Source: Prolixibacteraceae bacterium UBA6029 (lineage in GTDB: Bacteria; Bacteroidota; Bacteroidia; Bacteroidales; Prolixibacteraceae). Taken from it: 12,599 bases of DNA. Every line of letters begins with the position of its first letter. Positions within the stretch are counted from its first letter, which is position 1. The notes under the pieces are model-generated. The model worked only from the letters and a program-made list of their open reading frames with translations. It ran no database searches and was not told the DNA's origin. Location: contig DIZL01000056.1 of the NCBI GenBank assembly GCA_002429385.1, positions 540-13,138 of the forward strand, in the 5' to 3' direction. The translations under genes were made by a program, and so were the position numbers. Of this stretch, positions 1 to 6,780 are shown in pieces.

Positions 1-1
1 T

Positions 2-181
2 CAATTCGGGATTAATAACGATAGATTATCTTTTACAGAATTTGTTGATTTAGTAAATAAGGAAATTACCAAACAAGCTCTTAATAGATGCATTCAACTA
101 GCTGAAAAATATAAACTTTCCAAGATGTCAATGGAAGAGATTACTGATGAAGTTAAAGCCGTAAGAAATGCAAAACTTTGA
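2..181 (+). CDS. C-terminal fragment of a small helical protein, possibly antitoxin-like (truncated by window edge)
   Basis: An open frame runs from base 2 for 59 codons to a TGA at 179-181; its start lies outside the window. The visible protein is charged and predicted helical, ending in a segment with the pattern MSMEEI..EVKAVRNAK. From memory, this kind of C-terminus (M-EEI--E--AVR) occurs in small antitoxin-like proteins encoded next to PIN-family toxins in Bacteroidota. That link is a resemblance only. No PIN toxin follows: the next 65 bases hold only a 10-codon frame starting at 185. If it is an antitoxin, either its toxin lies upstream or it is an orphan. The coding frame is well supported by its length to the edge and its ordinary amino-acid composition; the function is not. 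Confidence 0.55.
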   Translation, partial: QFGINNDRLSFTEFVDLVNKEITKQALNRCIQLAEKYKLSKMSMEEITDEVKAVRNAKL

Positions 182-193
182 CAAATGGATTTA

Positions 194-222
194 TTGTACA
201 TTTATGCTAAAGTGTAGTTTTC
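194..222 (+). promoter_or_regulatory. Possible weak Bacteroidota-type promoter for the two-gene module
   Basis: TAGTTTTC at 215-222 matches the -7 consensus TAnnTTTG at all but the last position. TTG at 194-196 lies 18 nt upstream, in the place of the -33 TTTG element. It would start transcription just before the gene at 247. The region is AT-rich, so a chance match is quite possible. Confidence 0.25.
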
Positions 223-246
223 TGATTAAAAAAAAAGACAAAGGCT

Positions 247-798
247 ATGAGTAAAAAAGAATTTGATGTCTTTCTAAAAAAGGAAGAACAAAAGAAAAAA
301 CCTCCTGTCGATTGGGAAGTAGAAAAGAAAAAGTGGTATGCACATCTTGATAAACTTTATGCTGATATACAAGCTTGGCTTAATGAATACATTATTTCTC
401 AAAAAATAAAACTTGAATTCAACAATATTGACATTCATGAAGAAGCGCTTGGAACATATTCAGTGAAAGAGCTTAAAATATTTATAGGTGATAAAATAGC
501 AAAATTGACACCTATTGGGACTATTTTAATTGGAACAAGAGGACGTGCTGACCTTTCAGGTATTGCCGGAGCTGTAAAGTTTATTCTCGCTGACAAAGAT
601 GCAACAGGTCCGAAAATTGAAGTCAAAGTATTTATGACTGACGAGGAGAGTCAAAAAGATGCAGAAAATGAAAAGAATAAACATAAACCTCAAATGGATT
701 GGGCGTGGAAAATAACTTCAAACCCTCCAAGGATAAAATACACGGAACTAAATCAAGATACATTTCTTCAATGTTTAATGGAAGTAATAAATGGCTAA
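247..798 (+). CDS. Conserved hypothetical protein, first gene of an overlapping pair
   Basis: 183 aa, cytoplasmic: no signal peptide and no membrane segment. Residues 1-50 are highly charged and helical, lysine-rich up to about 30, with tryptophans at 23, 30 and 44 (pattern W-x6-W..L..LYADI..WL). Residues 55-130 look like alternating beta strands built around a glycine/arginine motif, GTILIGTRGRADLSG (91-105). The tail has a W-rich strand (DWAWKI, 151-156) followed by a final helix. I have the impression of a family of similar hypothetical proteins with a conserved G-x-RGR-x-D-L core, but I know no function for it. The start at 247 is the first ATG after the A-tract, with only a weak ribosome site. 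The stop overlaps the next gene by 8 bp, implying co-translation and a shared role. The pair is more AT-rich than the sugar cluster downstream. It could be the partner, regulator or antidote of the HEPN-like protein. Confidence 0.85.
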   Translation: MSKKEFDVFLKKEEQKKKPPVDWEVEKKKWYAHLDKLYADIQAWLNEYIISQKIKLEFNNIDIHEEALGTYSVKELKIFIGDKIAKLTPIGTILIGTRGRADLSGIAGAVKFILADKDATGPKIEVKVFMTDEESQKDAENEKNKHKPQMDWAWKITSNPPRIKYTELNQDTFLQCLMEVING

Positions 799-1327
799 GC
801 TTTCTAAATCAAAACAACATTTAGATTTCGAGGATATTGCTGACATGTACTCATTTAGAGAAAAATCTTTGCGGTTATTTTTCAGTGATAACAACCCTGA
901 ATATTTTTCATCTTTTGTTGGATATACTCCTAATGAGGTTTTAGAAGAACTTCGGTACCAGATTTCAGAAGTTGAAAGAGACGCTTGTTTAAATTTACTT
1001 GCTGCAATTGAAGCATTATTCCGACTTGACTATGCTATTCGTTGCGAAGAAAAAGATAAGGCTGAAATATCAAGACGATTTAGAGATCTATTTTCAGAAT
1101 ATCAATACCGACTTCCACTTGAAGATAGTTTATTTGAGGAACGGAAAAATGAGCCATTAGTAAAAAGTTCTGTAATTTCATATTTGAAAAGCGCATTTAA
1201 ATATAGACATTGGCTCGCACATGGCAGGTATTGGACTTTAAAAGCTGGAAAGCCAAAATATGACTTTTATGAATTATATACATTAGCATTAGAAGTTGAC
1301 AAATTTCCGTTTAAAAGAATGCAATAA
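791..1327 (+). CDS. Candidate HEPN-fold protein with R-x4-H motif (possible RNase toxin or effector)
   Basis: 178 aa, soluble and nearly all helical by eye. The key motif is RHWLAH at 139-144, giving R139-x4-H144, the spacing (R-x4-6-H) of the catalytic motif in HEPN ribonucleases. It is followed by G-R-Y-W and a long C-terminal helix. An earlier helix holds EVERDACLNLLAAIEALFR (60-78), an E/R-D pattern often found in the core helices of HEPN folds. HEPN proteins act as RNA-cutting toxins in toxin-antitoxin and abortive-infection systems, or as non-catalytic helical scaffolds. The start at 791 lies inside the previous gene, with GGAAG at 780-784 as a good Shine-Dalgarno match for this genome type. 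The 8-bp overlap ties expression to the upstream gene. Its partner lacks the nucleotidyltransferase signature of classic HEPN-MNT pairs, so this is not an obvious known system. The family call rests on a motif, not on a search. Confidence 0.85.
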   Translation: MAKLSKSKQHLDFEDIADMYSFREKSLRLFFSDNNPEYFSSFVGYTPNEVLEELRYQISEVERDACLNLLAAIEALFRLDYAIRCEEKDKAEISRRFRDLFSEYQYRLPLEDSLFEERKNEPLVKSSVISYLKSAFKYRHWLAHGRYWTLKAGKPKYDFYELYTLALEVDKFPFKRMQ

Positions 1328-1364
1328 CTGCTGCCAATAAATAGGACTTCATATGGCACGCAGT
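1327..1364 (+). other. Imperfect hairpin just after the HEPN-like gene
   Basis: ACTGC (1327-1331) and TGCCA (1332-1336) pair with TGGCA (1354-1358) and GCAGT (1360-1364), leaving C1359 bulged and a 17-nt loop. No T-tract follows, so it is at best a weak terminator. It could instead be a folded recombination or repeat element. The rest of the gap to 1483 shows no coding frame and no clear signal. Confidence 0.35.
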
Positions 1365-1483
1365 CCCGTTTGCACTATTCATCCACCGTTTATAGAACAC
1401 CCCTGACGATTACATACCTTCAGGTAGATCTAAACAGCTATAACAAATTTTTGATTGGTTGAGGCCGGGTTTTATATGCTTAA

Positions 1484-1517
1484 TTTGCATTAATCCGATT
1501 TGTTTTTTGTATCTTAG
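1484..1517 (+). promoter_or_regulatory. Likely promoter of the carbohydrate operon starting at 1545
   Basis: TTTG at 1484-1487 and TATCTTAG at 1510-1517 resemble the Bacteroidota -33/-7 pair (TTTG, TAnnTTTG) with a 22-nt spacer. The spacing is acceptable, but two of the six fixed -7 positions differ. The position, about 30 nt before the start codon, fits a short leader. A 3-codon frame, ATGAAACGATGA (1537-1548), overlaps the true start. Confidence 0.4.
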
Positions 1518-1544
1518 TAGCTCTAACCACAACTAAATGAAACG

Positions 1545-3479
1545 ATGAAAAACCTGGCCAAAACAGTATGCCTTTGGCGATATCTGTCCCTCCTTATTGT
1601 AGCCATATTTTGCCACCAAGCTATTCGGGCAAAGACATGGACACTTTCCGACACTAAGCTGGAAATCCGGTTTGATGACCAAACCGCTTTACTTTCAGTT
1701 ACCGATAAACGCTGTAATAAAGTATGGGAGCAGGCTCCTTTAAAAGATCAGTTTAAAGTAACAAATACCGTTCAAAAAGGCAATTCTCTCCAGGTAAGGC
1801 TTTCAGGGAAATATACCTTTGATGTGAATCTGGTCTTGACTGAAGCATCGGCTCTTGAAATTAACCTTACTGGTGATGCAAAAACTGCAATTGGAGAGTT
1901 GGGCTATCCGTCCGCATTCATAACTCCCGATAAGAATTATTATTTGCTTGAAACCGATGGGGAGGGTCTTCTGCTTCCTGTTGATGATCAGAAGTATCCC
2001 CTGGGTAACGGAATAACTTATTCCTGTGGTGGCGGTCTTTCAATGGCCTGGATGGGGGTAACTGATACAAAATTTGAAAGCGGTTACATGGCCATACTTG
2101 AAACTCCTTACGATGCAGCCTTAAGAACAAAGCGGGAAAACGGACTCATTACCTTTTCGCCGGTATGGATTGAATCAATGGGACAATTTGGCTATAGCCG
2201 TAAGGTTACGTATCATTTTTTCGATCGGGGCGGATATGTGGCTCAGTGTAAAACATACAGGGAATACATCTGGAAAAAGAACAGTGTGATCACCTTAAGG
2301 GATAAGCAAAAGCGTTTTCCCGCAATGGAAAAGATGATTGGTGGGGTGCAGATTTATGTTTGGGATAAAGCGCGTGAAGTTGATTTTGCAAAAGAACTGA
2401 AATCTTCCGGTATTGAGAAGGCTCTGATCCTTTGGGATGCTAACCATACACCTTATCCTGTAAAGAATTACGATCAGTTTCTGAAAGATCTGGGCTATGC
2501 AACCGGGGGGTATGAGCTTTTTACTGATTTAAAAATGAGCGATACCGCTACATATAAAGTTGATCCAGATGGGCCTTTACGATTTGCTCATACAGTATAT
2601 CCCGGAAAATTTGAACAGTTGGCTGCGCGTAAAAAAGATGGGAAAACCTATTTCAATCAATTTGGTCATACCAGTTGTCCTTTAGCTATCCGTCCTGAAA
2701 TATATCGTAAGGTGGAGAGCAAGCTGAAGGAATATCCTCACGAAACTTATTTTATAGATGTTTACCTGGCGAACGGACTCTTTGAATGTTACTCCAAAGA
2801 CCATCCGCTTACGCGCCAGCAATTTGTGGAGGCGGTTGTAAAGAACCACCAGATTATGGAGGATAAATACAACCAATATCTTGGGGGCGAGTGGGGGGCA
2901 GAATATGCAAATGCCCATGTGGCTTATGTTCACGGTATGATGACTTTGCAGCGTACCTGGTGGGGATCGGGAATTGAAAAGCCTGGGACGATCTATTACA
3001 CAGGAGACTGGAAAAGCAATCCAAGACCGACCCAGATGACCGGTTCGAGAGTTGCCAACGAGACTTATCTCAAATATTCCATCAATGAATATACCCGTGT
3101 TCCTTTGTATGAATTGGTTTATCATGATGCAGTGGTCACTTCCTGGCGTTGGGAAGATGGGAACCAACATACCCCTGAAATCTGGTGGAAGAAAGACCTG
3201 TTCAATATTCTTTATGGAAGCGCCCCGCTTTGGAATCTGGATCGTGAACGCTGGGAAGCATATAAAAACACGTTTATCGAAAGCTATAAAAGGGTTTGTC
3301 CCTGGTTGCAGCAAATTGGTTACGACGAAATGGTTTCGCACAGATTCGTCACCGAAGATCATAAAGTACAGGAGTCTGTCTTTTCTTCAGGGAAAAAGGT
3401 GGTGGTGAATTTTGGAGATGAAGATTATGCTTGGGAAGGAAAAACAATTAAGGCAAAAGATTACATTACGATTCAATAA
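1545..3479 (+). CDS. Exported GH101/GH129-like glycoside hydrolase
   Basis: 644 aa. It has an N-terminal export signal (basic start, hydrophobic run 13-22, cleavage probably near residue 29). Residues 30-245 look like a beta-sandwich, and about 260-560 form a TIM-barrel-like catalytic domain. This contains YFIDVYLANG (402-411), with D405 as likely nucleophile, and LGGEWGAE (446-453), with E449 as likely acid/base. The 44-residue spacing and the WE/EW-rich surroundings resemble the GH101/GH129 (DUF5696-like) clan, whose known members remove alpha-linked N-acetylgalactosamine or related sugars. A C-terminal beta domain (about 590-644) closes the protein. As first gene of the + strand unit it sits with an esterase, a GH2 enzyme and a sugar porter, so it probably trims side-chain sugars in the periplasm. 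Clan membership is a recognition by eye; substrate specificity is unknown and need not be GalNAc. Confidence 0.85.
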   Translation: MKNLAKTVCLWRYLSLLIVAIFCHQAIRAKTWTLSDTKLEIRFDDQTALLSVTDKRCNKVWEQAPLKDQFKVTNTVQKGNSLQVRLSGKYTFDVNLVLTEASALEINLTGDAKTAIGELGYPSAFITPDKNYYLLETDGEGLLLPVDDQKYPLGNGITYSCGGGLSMAWMGVTDTKFESGYMAILETPYDAALRTKRENGLITFSPVWIESMGQFGYSRKVTYHFFDRGGYVAQCKTYREYIWKKNSVITLRDKQKRFPAMEKMIGGVQIYVWDKAREVDFAKELKSSGIEKALILWDANHTPYPVKNYDQFLKDLGYATGGYELFTDLKMSDTATYKVDPDGPLRFAHTVYPGKFEQLAARKKDGKTYFNQFGHTSCPLAIRPEIYRKVESKLKEYPHETYFIDVYLANGLFECYSKDHPLTRQQFVEAVVKNHQIMEDKYNQYLGGEWGAEYANAHVAYVHGMMTLQRTWWGSGIEKPGTIYYTGDWKSNPRPTQMTGSRVANETYLKYSINEYTRVPLYELVYHDAVVTSWRWEDGNQHTPEIWWKKDLFNILYGSAPLWNLDRERWEAYKNTFIESYKRVCPWLQQIGYDEMVSHRFVTEDHKVQESVFSSGKKVVVNFGDEDYAWEGKTIKAKDYITIQ

Positions 3480-3527
3480 ATAAGGAAAAAGGAAAGAGGA
3501 AAAGGGAAAGGGGAATAACTGATAACA

Positions 3528-3575
3528 GATATCAGACAACAGATAATAGATAATAGATAATAGATATCAGACAAC
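3528..3575. repeat. Direct repeat flanking a 7-bp tandem array
   Basis: GATATCAGACAAC occurs at 3528-3540 and again at 3563-3575. Between the copies, GATAATA is repeated three times (3542-3562). A purine-only-like run (3482-3515) precedes it. The array lies in the 142-bp gap between the first and second genes of the + strand unit. It looks like slippage-prone sequence; no promoter or terminator is evident here. Confidence 0.85.
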
Positions 3576-3621
3576 CAATACCAACACTATTAAAACGAAT
3601 AGAACTTATAACCATCAAAGC

Positions 3622-4503
3622 ATGAAACAGATCTTCATTATATTGTGTGTTTGCTTTCCTTTTCTGGTGAATGCTAATGGCACCAATCAGTTTGTTGCTC
3701 CTGATTCGGTTATTCATGTCAGGGAAGTTTATAAAACGATTGACACATTAAAACTTAAGATTGACATTTTTTATACCAGTCCATCGATTAAAAAAGAGAA
3801 TAAAACTGCTATTGTATTCTTCCATGGTGGAGGATGGGCTTATGGTACACCAAGCGAATTTTATTCAACCTGTGAACGCTATGCAAGGATGGGGATTGTG
3901 ACATTTTCGGTAGATTACCGATTATCTATTAAAAACGGGATAGTCCCGCATCCTACGATTAGTCCGATTGAATCATTAATGGATGCAAAATCTGTCGTAC
4001 GATGGGTAAGAAAGAATGCAGCCCGGTTTCATATTGATCCGAATAAGATTGTTGCATCAGGCCAATCGGCAGGAGGTCATTTAGCCTTATCAACAGCAAT
4101 GATTGATGAATTCAATGAGAAAACTGATGACCTTAGTATTAGCTGTCATCCAAATGCGATAGTATTGTTTTCAGCTTGCGTGAATACAGTTGAGGCCTGG
4201 TGTGACCGTCTTCTGGCTGATCGCAGAGATAAAATATGGAGCATTTCACCTGAACATCATATAAGAAAAGGCTTGCCACCAATGATTGAATTCCATGGCG
4301 CTGATGATGACCAGGTACCTAAATGGACTGTTCAGTTTTTTGAAAGTGAGATGAAAAAGGAAGGAAATTATTTTGAACTCCATATTTATGAGGAAAGAAA
4401 ACACTATCTGGGGGAAGGAAACCCAAAATATTCACGCTACTTTGATGACGAAATACTTAAAGTTGCAGATGATTTCCTTCGAAAACAGATGCTTTTAGAT
4501 TAA
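3622..4503 (+). CDS. Exported alpha/beta-hydrolase carbohydrate esterase
   Basis: 293 aa with a signal peptide (hydrophobic 4-17, likely cleavage around residue 19). It has the alpha/beta-hydrolase landmarks in order: oxyanion loop HGGGW (68-72), nucleophile elbow GQSAG with S149, acid in HGADD-D (D229 best placed by analogy with HG-x-x-D), and H261 in KHYLG. This set matches the BD-FAE/acetyl-esterase type of enzymes found in polysaccharide-utilisation loci, which remove acetyl or feruloyl groups from plant or algal glycans. The length is normal and all catalytic residues are present. It stands 17 bp before the GH2 gene and 142 bp after the GH101/129-like gene, so co-transcription with the GH2 gene is very likely. 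Deacylation would open the glycan to the neighbouring glycosidases. The exact acyl group cannot be told from the sequence. Confidence 0.92.
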   Translation: MKQIFIILCVCFPFLVNANGTNQFVAPDSVIHVREVYKTIDTLKLKIDIFYTSPSIKKENKTAIVFFHGGGWAYGTPSEFYSTCERYARMGIVTFSVDYRLSIKNGIVPHPTISPIESLMDAKSVVRWVRKNAARFHIDPNKIVASGQSAGGHLALSTAMIDEFNEKTDDLSISCHPNAIVLFSACVNTVEAWCDRLLADRRDKIWSISPEHHIRKGLPPMIEFHGADDDQVPKWTVQFFESEMKKEGNYFELHIYEERKHYLGEGNPKYSRYFDDEILKVADDFLRKQMLLD

Positions 4504-4520
4504 TTCAATATATACCAACC

Positions 4521-6755
4521 ATGAAACGAATCTTGATTTATCTGCTGGCTTTGATCCCATTACTGGCAAATTCTGCTAACGATGGAGGAAGAACAGTGAT
4601 CAACTTAAATGGAACCTGGCAATTTGACCAGACTGTGAATGCCTTTCCTCCGGTTAAATTCACCCGTACCATTCCTGTTCCTGGATTGGTCCATCTGGCA
4701 GAACCCAAAATAGACGATTACGACAAGTTTTTTAAACGTGCGGATAAAGTAGTTGCCAAAGATCAGCACAATCTGTATAACATCGATTATACTCCACGAT
4801 ACAGCTGGTATAAGAAGTCGGTTTTTATTCCCAAAGACCTGGAGGGAAGGGAAGGGGTAATCACCATCAAGAAAAGCCAGTATGTCACCCAGGTTTATAT
4901 CAATGGTTATGATATGGGAACATCTATGGCCTGTTATACTCCGGTAGAATTTCCTGTTACCAATGCGATAAAGTATGGCGCCGATAATGAAATTCTCATT
5001 AAGGTAGGTGATCGCGTTTGGTTGCCAAGCGAAGCTGCCGGGGGTACAGATAAGGAAAAAGAACATTATCTTCCCGGAATCTGGGACGACGTATTGATTT
5101 CGTTTACTGGTAAGATACGGGTTAACCGTTTGTTGGTTTTACCATCAGTTGCAGGTAAAAAAGTAACTGTAAAGGTCCAGATCAGAAATTTAAGTCCTGC
5201 ACAGATTTTCTTTGGCGACAGCATGAGTGATTCGGTTACTTTGGACATTACGATTGCCGAAAAACTAAGCGGGAAGGTTGTTGCTTCTAAACGAGGACGA
5301 TTCATTACTAAACGCGATAATTTATCAGAAGCGGACCTTGAGATACCGATTAAGGAGTTTACCAACTGGTCACCCGATCAGCCTTTCCTTTATGTGGCAA
5401 AGGCCACTTTAACTACGGATAAAGGTCTTTCGGACGAGTTAAACAAGCAATTCGGAATGCGTGACTTTATGCGAAAGGGGAAATTTTTCTATCTCAATGG
5501 AGAAAAAATCATACTTCGTGGCACCAATGTTACCCTACAGCGGTTCTTCGAAGATCCCGACTGTGGAAACCTGGTTTGGAACAAGGAATGGGTGAAGAAA
5601 CTGCTTGTAGAATACCCGAAGAAACTGAATTGGAATATGATGCGTATTTGTGTAGGCATTGCCCCTGACTTTTGGTATGATATTGCAGATGAAAATGGAT
5701 TAATGTTTCAGAATGAATGGCTGTACTGGCAAAATCATGGCTGGGACGATCAGATCCGTAAGGAATATACCGATTGGGTCTGGACAGATGGAAATCACCC
5801 GAGCATTGCCATTTGGGATGCGATTAACGAAAACTGGGACAATTATATTGGCAATACCTTAATTCCTGAATTGAAGAAACTGGATCCGACCCGTGTGTGG
5901 GATGCCGGTTTCATGACAGGGGATCAAATGGGAGGGGATGAAATGGATGAACCGCATCCGTATCAGGGTCCAATGCCCTGGACCAATGTTGCTGATTTTG
6001 ATAAAAACCCCTATCCGCTGGGGAATCTTGATTTTAAGCCAGGTGGTCTTCGTGATATTCAGGAATCCAGCTCAGCACAACTGGTGAATGAATATGGCTG
6101 GATCTGGCTTTGGAGAAACGGCAAACCCAGCAAACTGACTGTCGGGGTCTACGAATATTATTTAGGTAAAAACTCAACGCCTGAACAAAACCTTGAATTG
6201 CAAGCCTATTGGATGCAATTGGAGACTGAATGGCTACGAAGTGAACCTTCTGTTGCAGGAGTGCTTGCTTTCTGTTATTTGGCCAATAATTACGGTTATA
6301 CGGGTGACTGGTTTAGCGGAAATATAAAAGACCTTAAGCCAACCCCAACATTGGAATGGTTCCAGGATGCTTTTGCTCCGGTTGCCACATTTATTAACCT
6401 GACAGATGAGCGCTATACCAAATTCATTGAACCTCATCAACCTGGATCAACATTACTGTTTAATCTTGTCGGAGTCAACAATCTAAACAAGACTGCGGTT
6501 GGATCAGTGAAAATTAAACTCATCAACTCCAAAGGGCAAAGCGTTTCTGAACAGAATTATCCGGTGAAACTTCAATCATTTTTAAGGACGGATATTCCTG
6601 TTTCATTGGTTTTACCCACCGAGGCCGGTGGTTATGTGCTTGTTGCTGAGTATACTCCCGATCATGGAACATCAGTAATCAGTCGGCGGTTTTTGAGGAT
6701 CGGTAAAGCATCTACCTATTCGTATTTTAATTTAAGTCCTGCAGTGAAGTTTTAA
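4521..6755 (+). CDS. Exported glycoside hydrolase family 2 enzyme
   Basis: 744 aa with a clear signal peptide (cleavage near ANSA, residues 16-19). It shows the GH2 order: jelly-roll sugar-binding domain (about 25-200, with NLNGTWQF and YSWYKKSVFIP), immunoglobulin-like domain (about 205-312), TIM barrel (about 318-620), and an extra C-terminal beta domain (about 630-744). The barrel opens with FFYLNGEKIILRGTN (322-336). The acid/base is E437 in WDAINEN (432-438) and the nucleophile E524 in LVNEYGW (521-527); both are intact. GH2 contains beta-galactosidases, mannosidases, glucuronidases and others. The N-x-K glucuronidase signature was not found here, so specificity is open. Tryptophan-rich loops near the active site (WLYWQNHGWDD, 400-410) are distinctive. 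It is followed after 25 bp by the MFS porter, which suggests that its released sugar is the transported one. Confidence 0.95.
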   Translation: MKRILIYLLALIPLLANSANDGGRTVINLNGTWQFDQTVNAFPPVKFTRTIPVPGLVHLAEPKIDDYDKFFKRADKVVAKDQHNLYNIDYTPRYSWYKKSVFIPKDLEGREGVITIKKSQYVTQVYINGYDMGTSMACYTPVEFPVTNAIKYGADNEILIKVGDRVWLPSEAAGGTDKEKEHYLPGIWDDVLISFTGKIRVNRLLVLPSVAGKKVTVKVQIRNLSPAQIFFGDSMSDSVTLDITIAEKLSGKVVASKRGRFITKRDNLSEADLEIPIKEFTNWSPDQPFLYVAKATLTTDKGLSDELNKQFGMRDFMRKGKFFYLNGEKIILRGTNVTLQRFFEDPDCGNLVWNKEWVKKLLVEYPKKLNWNMMRICVGIAPDFWYDIADENGLMFQNEWLYWQNHGWDDQIRKEYTDWVWTDGNHPSIAIWDAINENWDNYIGNTLIPELKKLDPTRVWDAGFMTGDQMGGDEMDEPHPYQGPMPWTNVADFDKNPYPLGNLDFKPGGLRDIQESSSAQLVNEYGWIWLWRNGKPSKLTVGVYEYYLGKNSTPEQNLELQAYWMQLETEWLRSEPSVAGVLAFCYLANNYGYTGDWFSGNIKDLKPTPTLEWFQDAFAPVATFINLTDERYTKFIEPHQPGSTLLFNLVGVNNLNKTAVGSVKIKLINSKGQSVSEQNYPVKLQSFLRTDIPVSLVLPTEAGGYVLVAEYTPDHGTSVISRRFLRIGKASTYSYFNLSPAVKF

Positions 6756-6780
6756 AGCATAATTTATTAATAATCAATCC

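Noticed and set aside
247..798. The GTRGRAD segment might be the G-S-x-R-G motif of a minimal nucleotidyltransferase, making a classic HEPN-MNT pair.
   Set aside because: The required D-x-D downstream of the glycine motif is missing and the flanking secondary structure does not fit; the resemblance is superficial.
1327..1440. A true integron attC site after the HEPN-like gene.
   Set aside because: The consensus core sites RYYYAAC and GTTRRRY are not both present in the right arrangement, and no integrase is seen; kept only as a tentative structured-element finding.
1537..1548. Three-codon upstream frame overlapping the start of the GH101/129-like gene (ATGAAACGATGA).
   Set aside because: It is too short to judge as a regulatory leader; in AT-rich DNA such frames arise by chance.
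2682..3362. A 226-codon open frame on the - strand inside the GH101/129-like gene.
   Set aside because: It lies wholly opposite a gene with clear family motifs, and its translation has no domain, signal or ribosome site; it is a shadow frame.
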